64,000 nucleotides of DNA from Bradyrhizobium canariense (GTDB lineage: Bacteria; Pseudomonadota; Alphaproteobacteria; Rhizobiales; Xanthobacteraceae), in the NCBI RefSeq assembly GCF_018130465.1, contig NZ_JAFCKJ010000014.1, positions 1 through 64,000 of the forward strand, in the 5' to 3' direction. The translations under genes were made by a program, and so were the position numbers. Shown one piece after another: positions 8,646-16,609 of this stretch. The notes below the pieces were generated by a model that had not been told where the DNA came from, did not search any database, and saw only the letters and a list, made by a program, of their open reading frames with translations. Position 1 is the stretch's first letter. Each line of letters begins with the position of its first letter.

Positions 8646-8785
8646 TTGGGATTGGGATCGGAAAGGCCTGCACCGGGCTCCCGAAGGTGTTCGCTTCGGG
8701 ATCGACGAACCCTGTAGCGGCGCTCGAAGGCGTCGCGCGAGAGCTTGACGGATGGCATCCCTTGGCGAATGTCGGCGTCCGTCAT
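8642..8785 (-). pseudogene. Short reading frame coupled to TrxR-like gene, possible gene remnant
   Basis: A 47-residue frame ([20 protein letters not shown] at its start) whose TGA overlaps the ATG of the flavoprotein gene. The opening with [11 protein letters not shown] resembles the N-terminus of flavodoxin-fold NAD(P)H-dependent oxidoreductases, where an R-F-x-D-P-A-F motif usually follows. Here that continuation (GFVDPE) appears only in a different frame. I read it as either a decayed oxidoreductase N-terminus or a small leader peptide kept for translational coupling. The family resemblance is from memory. Confidence 0.35.
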
Positions 8786-8852
8786 GCAGGCTCCTGGCGC
8801 GATCGGTACAGTCCGACCAACCCGGGGCGCAGCGCGCGGTTCCTCGCCCCCT

Positions 8853-9059
8853 CTATTGGCGAACAACTTCCGGCGATAGATCGAATCGCGCGATGCGTCG
8901 GTCCAGCCGCCACAGTTCGATGCAATGCATCAGCACGAGCGAGGCGGCCTCGCGCTTGGCCTGCTCATCATCGTCGCAGACCAGGTCGACGCTTCCGAAC
9001 ACCTGCCCGTCCGGATCAATCTGGAACGCGCGGTAATGCTCGAGGCTCCGCACGGTCAC
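8853..9059 (-). CDS. Small hypothetical protein (68 aa)
   Basis: A 68-residue protein beginning MTVRSLEHYRAFQIDPDGQV, followed by a DLVCDDDEQAKREAASLV segment and ending in RLDRRIARFDLSP. The pattern (Y-R-A, D-G, C-D-D-D-E-A, D-R-x-I-A-x-F) is one I associate with short uncharacterised proteins common in Bradyrhizobium. It overlaps the 3' end of the gene at 9016-9261 by 44 bp in another frame. Function unknown. Confidence 0.7.
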   Translation of the reverse strand: MTVRSLEHYRAFQIDPDGQVFGSVDLVCDDDEQAKREAASLVLMHCIELWRLDRRIARFDLSPEVVRQ

Positions 9060-9261
9060 GGTGCTCGTCTCGGGCAGACGGCGCGCTCAGCCAGTCCGTC
9101 AGGTTCAAGGTCGCCTCGTTCTGGTTGGCGCGTCGTAGCAGCAACTCGCGCTCCTTGCCGGGCGGCAGGCTGCGCGCACGCGCGCGAGCGTTTTCGACGA
9201 ATATCGCCAACCGCTCGTGGAGCGATTGGGTCTGCTTCCTGCGGTTGCGTTTGGCGGTCAT
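9016..9261 (-). CDS. Small basic LPPG-motif protein (paralogue A)
   Basis: An 81-residue basic protein. Residues about 28-60 carry ARARSLPPGKERELLLRRAN and, after a short gap, LTDWLSAP. The same motif (KSLPPGAARDEMLRKARQAE then MSEWLRSPG) occurs in the neighbouring gene at 9535-9735, so these are paralogues. The part after the motif (about 66-81) is Arg/Glu/Pro-rich and overlaps the next gene, so the 3' extension may be recent. The start is ATG 9261; a longer frame from 9498 is low-complexity and unsupported. No function is known to me. Confidence 0.65.
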   Translation of the reverse strand: MTAKRNRRKQTQSLHERLAIFVENARARARSLPPGKERELLLRRANQNEATLNLTDWLSAPSARDEHRDRAEPRALPRVPD

Positions 9262-9534
9262 TGTACTTTCGCAAAGCACTTTGGATGGAAGGAAATTTGG
9301 CCCCGGCGGGAGTTGGGCGTCGGGGCCAGGTTTCGTGCCGGTTGGGGCGGTCCAGCCCGGCAGCGTTTGCAACTTCGGCGGCAACCGCGGGTTCCGGCAT
9401 TTCAATAAATTTACGGTGCGTGATTTTTCCAGCGCGAAGGACAGCGTGGAAACGGCAGGCCTCACCGGGCGGCGAAGCGGCGTTGCCTGGGGCACCATCC
9501 CGGCGGCGCGCTGGACGTTTCGCGTCGCCCGCTT

Positions 9535-9735
9535 CTATTCCGGCGGCTGTAGCCCCGGCGACCGCAGCCACTCGCTCATCTGAGAACCGGTTTCCGCTTG
9601 ACGCGCCTTGCGCAACATCTCGTCGCGCGCAGCCCCGGGCGGAAGCGACTTGGCCTGCTCGCGAAGCCGCTCGGCCTCCGCGGCCAGGCGCATTTCCAGT
9701 GCATCCGTTTGCTTGACACGACGCCGCGTCAACAT
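9535..9735 (-). CDS. Small LPPG-motif protein (paralogue B)
   Basis: A 66-residue protein sharing the SLPPG...R-K-A...E/D-W-L-x-S-P core with the gene at 9016-9261, here ending at the motif (SPGLQPPE). GGGAG precedes the chosen ATG at 9735 on the minus strand; the longer frame from 9780 adds 15 residues without a ribosome site. The predicted fold is mostly helical. The pair is separated by 273 bp without another gene. Confidence 0.65.
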   Translation of the reverse strand: MLTRRRVKQTDALEMRLAAEAERLREQAKSLPPGAARDEMLRKARQAETGSQMSEWLRSPGLQPPE

Positions 9736-9780
9736 GAGGAGTTCTCCCTGTTCATGGGCAGAGCGCGCCGTTGCGTCCAT

Positions 9781-10090
9781 CTCCGACGGCTTCCATAGCC
9801 AGACCGGACCGCAGGCTCAACGTTTTGGACCGCGAACGGTTTCTCCACGCCTCGGGCAAGGGATCGGAGGTCCTCCTCTTCCCGCAACATCGCGCTTTCC
9901 ATCACCACTCGGCGCTGCGCGAACGATAGAAGTCTTCGGGACGAAAGCGCCTTTGCGTAAGTTACGTAAGTTACTCAAAACCAGCCGTCCGCTCAAAATC
10001 ATCCGCGCACGCTGACCTGGATCGAGTAGCCGCCGACCGGGTACGGTCTTCGGCCGAAGACCCACGAGTCGCTTCCAAGTGAGAGAGCGT
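9781..10090. other. Gene-free stretch with 9-bp direct repeat
   Basis: I see no convincing gene in this 310 bp. It holds a perfect tandem duplication of GTAAGTTAC at 9957-9965 and 9966-9974, about 225 bp upstream of the small protein gene at 9535-9735. The doubled sequence could be an operator but has no named match. Confidence 0.4.
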
Positions 10091-10837
10091 TCAGCCCCGC
10101 CGATAGAATTGCAGATAGCTCGGCGAGAACAGCGCCGCGTCCTTGAGCGCATCGAGATCGGTGATGGTCAGCGTGCGATCGCGCAGCACGATCAGGCCGG
10201 AGGCACGCAGCTCCTGAACCGTGCGATTGAGATGGACGACCGACAGCCCGGTGGCATCCGCAAGATCCATTTGCGTCACCGGCATCACGCAGGAATTGCC
10301 GTCGACCAAGCCGACGGGGCGCAGCCGCTCGATGATCTCGCAGAACAGATGGGCCACGCGTTCAAAGGCCGTTCGGCGGCCGAGATTGATAGCCCATTCG
10401 CGCTGGATGGCGTTGTTGACGAGGGTCTCGCACCAGAACGCTTCTGCCAGCGAGCGATCACTCGCCATCAGATCCTCGAACCGCGCGCGCTTGATTTCGG
10501 CGTAGACGACCGGCGTCATCGTCGCGATGGAGTGATCCATCACCGACAGCAGGAACGCGTACGCGTCGCAACTTTCGCCGGGGAAGAGAAAATTGACGAT
10601 CTGGCGCCGGCCGTCCTCGAGCGTCTTGTAGCGGCAGAGCCAGCCCGACAGCACGAGGCGGACGCTGTCGACCGGATCGCCCTCCGAGATCAGATCCTCG
10701 CCCGATCCTGCGCGCTGGATTCCCTCGAACATTGCATATTCGAGCGAGGTGCGGGCCTCAGTCGACAAGGGCATCAGCACGTCCAGCCGGCGAATGGCCG
10801 GGCTCACCAGGCTGCGTTCTGGCGTCGACAAGGACAT
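10091..10837 (-). CDS. Crp/Fnr-family transcriptional regulator
   Basis: A 248-residue regulator. The N-terminal cyclic-nucleotide-binding-like barrel spans about 20-140 (SEGDPVDSVRLVLSGWLCRY, then RQIVNFLFPGE), followed by a dimerisation helix and a winged helix-turn-helix (about 180-225, MTQ... LADATGLSVVHLNRTVQELR). No Fe-S cysteine cluster is visible, so it is not an O2-sensing Fnr. Start choice: ATG 10837 overlaps the TGA of an upstream frame (TGATG). ATG 10897 has AGGGA upstream and would add 20 residues; both are possible. Confidence 0.85.
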   Translation of the reverse strand: MSLSTPERSLVSPAIRRLDVLMPLSTEARTSLEYAMFEGIQRAGSGEDLISEGDPVDSVRLVLSGWLCRYKTLEDGRRQIVNFLFPGESCDAYAFLLSVMDHSIATMTPVVYAEIKRARFEDLMASDRSLAEAFWCETLVNNAIQREWAINLGRRTAFERVAHLFCEIIERLRPVGLVDGNSCVMPVTQMDLADATGLSVVHLNRTVQELRASGLIVLRDRTLTITDLDALKDAALFSPSYLQFYRRG

Positions 10838-11088
10838 CAACCGGCCGCCGCCGGCGTATGGAGCGCCCGCTTGCTGAGGGGAATGGTGATCGTGCATTGC
10901 AGTCCCTGGGGATTGAATGCCATCGTGGTTTGCCACTTGAACTCGAACGCAAACCCCGAGATGGGATCGCAAGTTCCTATGGGTTCAAAACCTTGCTTCG
11001 GCCTGTGCGTCGATGAATCGACGTAGGACGAAACAGCCATGCACGGCTCTCGGTCCGGCGCACACGATCGCGCATCCACGCCCAGCAT
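10837..11088 (-). pseudogene. Possible histidine-kinase C-terminal remnant
   Basis: An 83-residue frame in phase to couple with the Crp/Fnr gene (TGATG overlap). Its last 35 residues (FNPQGLQCTITIPL, then SKRAL) resemble the final beta strands of the ATPase domain of some sensor kinases. The upstream part looks unrelated and no H, N or G boxes are found. It may be a deleted kinase whose 3' end survives as the leader of the regulator gene. The evidence is weak and based on a short resemblance. Confidence 0.25.
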
Positions 11089-11493
11089 CCCTGAGAATGC
11101 TCCGGCTTACATCGAGCGGGGCGCACGATGAGCGGATGATGGCCGAGGAATGTCCCGTGGCACTCGTCTGCGGCTACGGCTGGGACCGAACGGTACGCGC
11201 CGGCTGAAGCAGCGACGGCGACATCTGGTCGGGCCGACGGGCTGCGGCCTGTGCGGCGTCGACAGCTTGCTCGGATCGCACAGTGCGTCGAGCAGCCGGC
11301 GAGCCTCACGCCGCATAGATCAGGCTCCCGAGCCTCGACCGCAGCGGCGAGACCCCTGGCACGGGCGAATCGAGGGAAGTCCGGCATCAGTGGAACGGAG
11401 AAAGTTCGTCGCCGACGTTGCACGGCGACGGCGTGGCAACATGCCATGTCACATCAGAAAAAAATGAAGGATTTCAATGCCAATGTGGCCAAA
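11089..11493. other. Gene-free stretch before tRNA-Leu
   Basis: About 400 bp with several open but Arg/Ser/Pro-rich frames on both strands and no recognisable protein. It lies just downstream (3' side) of the minus-strand tRNA gene, a position often used for integration, but I see no integrase, att-like duplication or repeat here. Confidence 0.4.
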
Positions 11494-11578
11494 TGGTGCG
11501 CTCGGAGGGACTCGAACCCCCACGATTTTACTCACTGCCACCTCAAGGCAGCGCGTCTACCAATTCCGCCACGAGCGC
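11494..11578 (-). tRNA. tRNA-Leu(GAG)
   Basis: An 85-nt class II tRNA on the minus strand. The acceptor arm GCGCTCG pairs with CGAGCGC and is followed by ACCA, so the CCA end is encoded. The D-loop has TTGGTAGACGC. The anticodon arm CTGCC-TTGAGGT-GGCAG gives anticodon GAG (leucine). A long variable arm and the T-arm with GGTTCGAGTCC complete the cloverleaf. Confidence 0.97.
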
Positions 11579-11744
11579 TTTGGGGATGCCGGCTTGAGGC
11601 CTGAAGGCCAGCCGGATCAACGGCGCCGATCTAACAAATCCATCAGAGGGGTACAAGCCTCCAAAGGCCCTGAATTCCACAAGCTTTGCAGGAAAGTTCT
11701 GGCCCCTTGCCCCGGGCATCGGCCTTTACCGTGTGCCCGGGCCG

Positions 11745-12047
11745 CTACCGCGTGCCCGGCGTGCGGGGCAGCATCTGCTTGACCTCGACCGCGATCCGGT
11801 TGCGATCGACCAGCACGACGCCGGAGGCGACCGGCAGATTATTGGCCAGAACCTTGACCTCGTCGGCCTCGGTTGCGTCCAGCTCGATGATTGCACCGCG
11901 GGAAAGACGCAATACTTGATGGATCGGCATGGTGGTCGTCCCGAGGACGACCATGAGATCCACGGTGACTTTGTCGAGAGTAGGCACTTCAGCACCACCG
12001 CAACTTGGGACTAGGACTAGGGACTTGGTATTTGCGCCTGGGATCAT
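11745..12047 (-). CDS. FliN-like (FliM/FliN C-terminal domain) protein
   Basis: A roughly 100-residue protein almost entirely made of the FliM/FliN C-terminal (SpoA-like) beta domain. Typical segments are LDKVTVDLMVVLGTTTMPIH, VLRLSRGAIIELD, then NLPVASGVVLVDRNRIAVEV. In flagellar switches this domain forms the C-ring base. No other flagellar gene is in the window, so it is an orphan copy. The start is probably ATG 12047; a TTG at 12068 would overlap the first base of divergent lipB. Role in the motor is family knowledge, not shown here. Confidence 0.85.
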   Translation of the reverse strand: MIPGANTKSLVLVPSCGGAEVPTLDKVTVDLMVVLGTTTMPIHQVLRLSRGAIIELDATEADEVKVLANNLPVASGVVLVDRNRIAVEVKQMLPRTPGTR

Positions 12048-12067
12048 CACCCGGTTATGGTTAGCCA

Positions 12068-12802
12068 ATGGTTAATTCACCCAAAAACCACCGCCAAGAC
12101 CTCGATTTGGCGTCGTTTTCCGCCGCAGACGGCGACCCCGTGGAGTGGCGGATTTCGGACGCGCCCGTGCCCTATCCGGAGGCCGTGGCCGAAATGGAGG
12201 CGCGCGTCACGGCGATCGCGGCCGATGAAGCCCCGGAGCTGGTCTGGCTGCTCGAACATCCCCCGCTCTACACCTCCGGCACCTCGGGCAAGGCCACCGA
12301 CCTGCTCGATGCGCGGTTCCCGACCTTTGCCACCGGGCGCGGCGGGCAGCTCACTTATCACGGGCCCGGCCAGCGGGTGGCCTATGTCATGCTCGACCTC
12401 AAGCGCCGCCGGCCGGACGTGCGGGCCTATGTCGCGAGCCTGGAGGAATTGATCCTGCGGACGCTCGGCGCCTTCAACATCCGCGGCGAGCGGCGCGAGG
12501 ACCGGGTCGGCGTCTGGGTCAAGCGGCCCGACAAGGGACCCGAGCACGAGGACAAGATCGCGGCGATCGGCGTCCGGCTGAAGCGCTGGGTGTCGTTCCA
12601 CGGCATCGCCATCAATGTCGAGCCGGAGCTTTCGCATTTCGCCGGCATCGTGCCCTGCGGCGTCGCCGATCCCCGCTACGGCGTCACCTCGCTGGTCGAT
12701 CTCGGCCAGCTCGTGACGATGACCGATGTCGACGTCGCGCTCCGGCAGGCCTTCGAGGAGCTGTTCGGGCCGACCCGGGCGCTGCTGCCGGAAGCAGTCT
12801 AA
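12068..12802 (+). CDS. lipB: Octanoyl-[acyl-carrier-protein]:protein N-octanoyltransferase LipB
   Basis: A 244-residue cytoplasmic enzyme that moves octanoate from acyl carrier protein to lipoyl domains, the first step of lipoic acid synthesis. Diagnostic motifs are [10 protein letters not shown], the [20 protein letters not shown] block (about 97-116) and the catalytic Cys in GIVPCGVAD with the Lys-containing [20 protein letters not shown] upstream. Length fits the family. It is divergent from the FliN-like gene and stands alone. Confidence 0.96.
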   Translation: MVNSPKNHRQDLDLASFSAADGDPVEWRISDAPVPYPEAVAEMEARVTAIAADEAPELVWLLEHPPLYTSGTSGKATDLLDARFPTFATGRGGQLTYHGPGQRVAYVMLDLKRRRPDVRAYVASLEELILRTLGAFNIRGERREDRVGVWVKRPDKGPEHEDKIAAIGVRLKRWVSFHGIAINVEPELSHFAGIVPCGVADPRYGVTSLVDLGQLVTMTDVDVALRQAFEELFGPTRALLPEAV

Positions 12803-12999
12803 CGCTTTCCGTAGAGCGCCCGCCTCTCTCATTTTCCGCCGACGCGGAATCGGCTACGCTTGATCCCGGCGCCGCCCACGCCTCCCCCCTCCGCCGGGAA
12901 AGCAGACCTCATGCCGGGCGACTAAACCATCGGACCGACTGTTCGAGCGCCAGGCATAAGGAGGGGTTGCGATCATGCTCGCAATGGGAGGTTCTCTCG

Positions 13000-13713
13000 A
13001 TGAAGCTGTCTGCACCGATCTATCATCTGAAGCGAAGAGCGAAGCGCATGTCGCGCGAGGAAGGCATTCCGCTGCACGATGCGCTCGACCGCACCGCCGC
13101 GACGGAAGGATTTTCCGCCTGGAGCATGCTCGCGGCGAAAGCTGCCGCGGCGACGCCGGCCAACAGGCTTTTCCCGCAATTCCAACCGGGTGACCTGGTG
13201 CTGGTCGGGGCGCGCCCCGGCCAGGGCAAGACCCTGATGAGCCTCGAACTTGCCGTGGAAGCGATGCGGTCGGGCCACCGCGCCGCGTTCTTCTCGCTCG
13301 AATACACCGAGAAAGACGTTCTGGATCGCTTTCGGATGATCGGCGTGGAGCCGGCGCAATTCGAAAAACTGTTCGAGGTCGATTGCTCCGACGCCATCAG
13401 TGCCGACTACGTCGTCAAGCAGATGGGCGCGGCACCGCGCGGCACGGTCGTGGTGATCGACTATCTGCAACTGCTCGACCAGCGGCGGGAAAACCCCGAC
13501 CTCACCGTTCAGGTGCGCGCGCTGAAATCATTCGCGCGCGACAAGGGATTGATCGTCGTCCTCATCTCGCAGATCGACCGTTCCTATGATCCCGCGGTCA
13601 AGCCCTGCCCTGACCTCGACGATGTCAGGCTGCCGAACCCGCTCGACCTGAAGCTGTTCGACAAGACCTGTTTCCTGAACAATTCCGAAGTTCAGTTTCG
13701 AATAGCGGGCTGA
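13000..13713 (+). CDS. DnaB/RecA-like ATPase with N-terminal helical motif
   Basis: A 237-residue protein. Residues about 60-225 are a RecA-fold ATPase of the DnaB helicase C-terminal type: Walker A GARPGQGKT, ASLEYTEK-like segment (FFSLEYTEKDV), Walker B TVVVIDYLQLLDQ and the LISQIDR sensor. The DnaB N-terminal primase-binding domain is absent. Instead there is a short module (KRRAKRMSREEGIPLHDALD, then EGFSAWSMLAAK) with H-x2-A-L and W-x2-L features. GGGAGG lies eight bases before ATG 13000. It is too small to be a replicative helicase; a regulatory or mobile-element origin is possible. Confidence 0.75.
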   Translation: MKLSAPIYHLKRRAKRMSREEGIPLHDALDRTAATEGFSAWSMLAAKAAAATPANRLFPQFQPGDLVLVGARPGQGKTLMSLELAVEAMRSGHRAAFFSLEYTEKDVLDRFRMIGVEPAQFEKLFEVDCSDAISADYVVKQMGAAPRGTVVVIDYLQLLDQRRENPDLTVQVRALKSFARDKGLIVVLISQIDRSYDPAVKPCPDLDDVRLPNPLDLKLFDKTCFLNNSEVQFRIAG

Positions 13714-13733
13714 CGATCCCTCGCAACCGGTTC

Positions 13734-13765
13734 AGGCCGCGGGTGCGATTGTTCACCCGCGGCCT
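13734..13765. terminator. Bidirectional terminator-like hairpin
   Basis: A perfect 12-bp stem (AGGCCGCGGGTG / CACCCGCGGCCT) around an 8-nt loop, placed between two convergent genes. The uridine run is weak, but position and stability fit a shared terminator. Confidence 0.75.
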
Positions 13766-13771
13766 CCGTCC

Positions 13772-14194
13772 TCACGCCTTTTCCGGCGAAACCTCGAGCT
13801 TGCCGGCGATGTAGCGCCGCTCCTGGGTCAGGCCGCCAAAGCCGTAGGCATCGCCCTTGACCTCGTCGACGTGCAGATAGGTCTCGTGATGCAGCGGGCC
13901 CAGGATCCCGGCCATGCGCTTGAACATCGCGGCAAGATAGGCGGCCTTCTCGTCCTTGGTGTTGGTGCCTTCGCTGACGTGGATGTCGATCCAGTAGCTC
14001 GCGAGCTTTTGCTCGGCGAGCGACTTGCCGCCGGCGAACCAGTCGCCCGCATCGACCGGCTTCACGATGATGGCGGTGACCTCGGGGTCCTTGTGCAGGA
14101 TTTTTGCGGTGAGCTCTGACACGGCGTTCGCGATGTCGGCCTTCAGCGAGGGCGACTGGCGCGAGGTGGTGTAGGACACGGTGATCAGCGGCAT
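13772..14194 (-). CDS. Tautomerase-family protein
   Basis: A 140-residue protein beginning MPLITVSYTT. Proline directly after the start Met is the catalytic base of 4-oxalocrotonate tautomerase-superfamily enzymes. The chosen ATG 14194 is preceded by GAGGAG and exposes this Pro; a longer start at 14209 would bury it. At about 140 residues it resembles fused or longer tautomerases rather than the 62-residue type. It is divergent from a LysR gene that likely controls it. Confidence 0.82.
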   Translation of the reverse strand: MPLITVSYTTSRQSPSLKADIANAVSELTAKILHKDPEVTAIIVKPVDAGDWFAGGKSLAEQKLASYWIDIHVSEGTNTKDEKAAYLAAMFKRMAGILGPLHHETYLHVDEVKGDAYGFGGLTQERRYIAGKLEVSPEKA

Positions 14195-14267
14195 GGTCGT
14201 TCTCCTCATGATGTCGCGCGGTTCGCGCGGCGTTGGTGAGAAGCTAGACCTGCCCTCGACATTTTGG

Positions 14268-14300
14268 TATCTTATCTCTGTTGATAGCAGTGATAAGATA
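14268..14300. promoter_or_regulatory. Candidate LysR operator
   Basis: A perfect inverted repeat TATCTTATC (14268-14276) / GATAAGATA (14292-14300) with a 15-nt spacer in the divergent promoter between the tautomerase and LysR genes. It ends five bases before the LysR start codon, a position expected for autoregulation plus activation of the divergent gene. Confidence 0.65.
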
Positions 14301-14305
14301 TCTTA

Positions 14306-15160
14306 ATGACAGCAACACTCGACATCGCCACCGTCCAGGCCTTCCTGCTGGTCGCCGACCTCCAGAGCTTTACCCGCACAGCCGAAGCGCTCGGCACGAC
14401 GCAGGCGGCGGTCAGTCTGAAGCTGCAACGGCTGGAAACGCTGCTCGGCAAGCGCCTTGTCGAGCGCTCGCCGCGCGCGGTCCGGCTCACGGCGGACGGC
14501 GCGACGTTCCTCGATCGCGCCCGCGCGCTGATGCAGGCGCATGACCGCGCGCTGTCGGGCGAGGCCTCAGTCGCGCAGTCGCTCTCGCTTGGCATCTCCG
14601 ACCATGCTGCGGGGCCGGAACTGGTACCGCTGCTCGAACGGCTGCATGCGATGTCCTCGAACCTCACGCTCGCCGTCACCATCGGCTTCTCGCGCGAGAT
14701 GCAGGAGGCTTATGACGCCGGCCAGCTGGATGCGGTGATCGTGCGCCAGGAAGGCAGCCGCCGCGGCGGCGAGAGGCTGGCCGAGGACGAGTTCGGCTGG
14801 TTCGCGTCAAGACGCTTTGCCTTGCCGAAAGGCGAACAGCTGCCGCTCGCGACGCTTGCCCCGCCCTGCGGCGTCCGCGCCATCGCCGTGCGTGCGCTCG
14901 ACAAGGCCGGCATCGCCTGGCGCGAACGCTTCGTCGGCGGCGGCGTCACGGCGGTGGTCGCGGCCGCCCTTGCCGGACTTGCGATTGCGCCACTGGCGCG
15001 GCGGATCGCACCTCCCGGATTGGTCGATGTCGGCCCCGCCAACAAGCTGCCGAAACTCGGCAGCTCGAAGGTGATGCTGCATTCGAAGGTCAGCGATCCC
15101 GCCAAGCTTGCGGCGCTGCGCGCGGTGGCCGCCACGTTTCGGAGCGTGGCGGCGGTCTGA
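14306..15160 (+). CDS. LysR-family transcriptional regulator
   Basis: A 284-residue LysR regulator. The N-terminal winged HTH spans about 5-65 (FTRTAEALGTTQAAVSLKLQ and LETLLGKRLVERS). The effector domain (about 90-280) ends VAAALAGLAIAPLARRIAPP and so on. The divergent tautomerase gene is the most likely target. The protein is slightly short for the family because the C-terminus lacks the usual extra helix. The ligand is unknown. Confidence 0.93.
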   Translation: MTATLDIATVQAFLLVADLQSFTRTAEALGTTQAAVSLKLQRLETLLGKRLVERSPRAVRLTADGATFLDRARALMQAHDRALSGEASVAQSLSLGISDHAAGPELVPLLERLHAMSSNLTLAVTIGFSREMQEAYDAGQLDAVIVRQEGSRRGGERLAEDEFGWFASRRFALPKGEQLPLATLAPPCGVRAIAVRALDKAGIAWRERFVGGGVTAVVAAALAGLAIAPLARRIAPPGLVDVGPANKLPKLGSSKVMLHSKVSDPAKLAALRAVAATFRSVAAV

Positions 15161-15172
15161 CGCCGCGCGGCT

Positions 15173-16609
15173 TTACAAGATCGCCTCGAACGCACTGCGC
15201 AGCGTCTCGTGCCGGAACACAAAGCCGCGGCTCAGCGCCTTGTTCGGCAGCACGCGCTGGCCGCCGAGCAGAAGCTCGTCGGCGAAGCCGCCGCCGATCC
15301 GGCGCAGCAGGCCGCCGGGAATGCGAAACACCGCCGGCCGATGCAGCCGGCGGCCAAGTTCTTCCGTGAATTTCGCGTTGGTGACCGGGATCGGCGCGGT
15401 GGCGTTGACGGGCCCGGTGAGATCGGGCGTCGCGATCACATAGGCGATCAGCCGGATCAGATCGTCGCGCTCGATCCAGGACATCCACTGCCGCCCGGTA
15501 CCGAGCGGGCCTCCGAGCCCGAACTCGAACGGTGTCAGCATGCGCGTGATGAAGCCGCCTTCCGTGCCGAGGACAAGGCCGATGCGCAAATTGACGACGC
15601 GGACGCCAAGCTCCCCTGCCGGCCGTGCCGCCGTCTCCCAGGCCGCGCACAGCTCGTGACTGAAGCACGCATGAGACTTCGCCGATTCCGTCAGCACCTG
15701 GTCGGCCCACAGGCCGTACCAGCCGATCGCGGAGCCGCTGACGAGCACCTCGGGCTTGCGCTCGAGCCGCGCGATCAATTTTACGATCTCGCCGGTCATG
15801 TCGATGCGCGAGCTGAGGATCTTCGCGCGCTTCGCCTCGGTCCACAGGCCGTTGCCGATCGGCTCGCCGGCGAGATTGACGATGGCGTCGATAGGCGTGT
15901 CCGATGCGAGCTGATCGAGGCTGGTGATCAGCGTGACCGGCGGCGGCAGCATCTCGGCCTTCGCGGGATTGCGGATCAGCGCGATGACGTGATGCCCTGC
16001 CCCGCTGAGGCTTGCCGCAAGGCGGCTGCCGATGAAGCCGGTGGCGCCTGATATCAGCACGGTCTTGGGGCCGGACAGCTTTTCGACGAGTCCATGCGCT
16101 GGAACGCTTTTCATGCGGCCGAGCCGGCGCATCGCCGCAAAATCCCTGACACCGCACAGCGCCGCGCCGACCGCACACGCCGTCGCGGCGATGCTGAGCA
16201 GGCCCTGGTACACGACTGTCACGCCGAACGGCTGCATGGTCCAATCGATCAGCACCGGCAGCAGCAGCACCAGGATGGCGCCGTAATTGATCGCGAGCAG
16301 CGTGTGATTGATCCGCTCGCTCGGCGGCAGTTTTCGGCTCAGATCCTCCTCGACGAAATCCATCAGGGTGATGACGATCTCGGCCCCCAGCACCGCGACG
16401 ATCAGCAGCGCCAGCACGCCATGGACCTCGAGCCAGCCGAGCAGCAGGAACAGGAGCGCATAGAGCATGTTGCGGATGCCGTGCAGCTTCAATTCGAAAC
16501 GCTGCGACGGGCGCCAGGCCAGGCGCTCGGTGAATTCGTGATGATAGAAGGTGTCGAACACGCCCATCACGATCTGGATGGCGATGAGCGTCCACATGAG
16601 CTGTGTCAT
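15173..16609 (-). CDS. TIGR01777-type epimerase fused to membrane domain
   Basis: A 478-residue fusion. Residues about 1-150 hold four membrane segments of a DoxX-like region (LLGWLEVHGVLALLIVAVLG and others). From about 175 it is an extended SDR of the TIGR01777 family: nucleotide site VLISGATGFIGSRLAASLSG, the SGSAIGWYG active-site region, then a DUF1731-like C-terminus (RRIGGGFADELLLGGQRVLP). The ATG at 16609 overlaps the stop of the DUF4166 gene (ATGA), so the pair is translationally coupled. The reaction is not known; the family is widespread and uncharacterised. Confidence 0.9.
   Translation of the reverse strand: MTQLMWTLIAIQIVMGVFDTFYHHEFTERLAWRPSQRFELKLHGIRNMLYALLFLLLGWLEVHGVLALLIVAVLGAEIVITLMDFVEEDLSRKLPPSERINHTLLAINYGAILVLLLPVLIDWTMQPFGVTVVYQGLLSIAATACAVGAALCGVRDFAAMRRLGRMKSVPAHGLVEKLSGPKTVLISGATGFIGSRLAASLSGAGHHVIALIRNPAKAEMLPPPVTLITSLDQLASDTPIDAIVNLAGEPIGNGLWTEAKRAKILSSRIDMTGEIVKLIARLERKPEVLVSGSAIGWYGLWADQVLTESAKSHACFSHELCAAWETAARPAGELGVRVVNLRIGLVLGTEGGFITRMLTPFEFGLGGPLGTGRQWMSWIERDDLIRLIAYVIATPDLTGPVNATAPIPVTNAKFTEELGRRLHRPAVFRIPGGLLRRIGGGFADELLLGGQRVLPNKALSRGFVFRHETLRSAFEAIL

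Noticed and set aside
11089-11578. Integration hotspot next to tRNA-Leu
   Set aside because: No integrase, no duplicated tRNA 3' end and no mobile genes are visible in the flanks.
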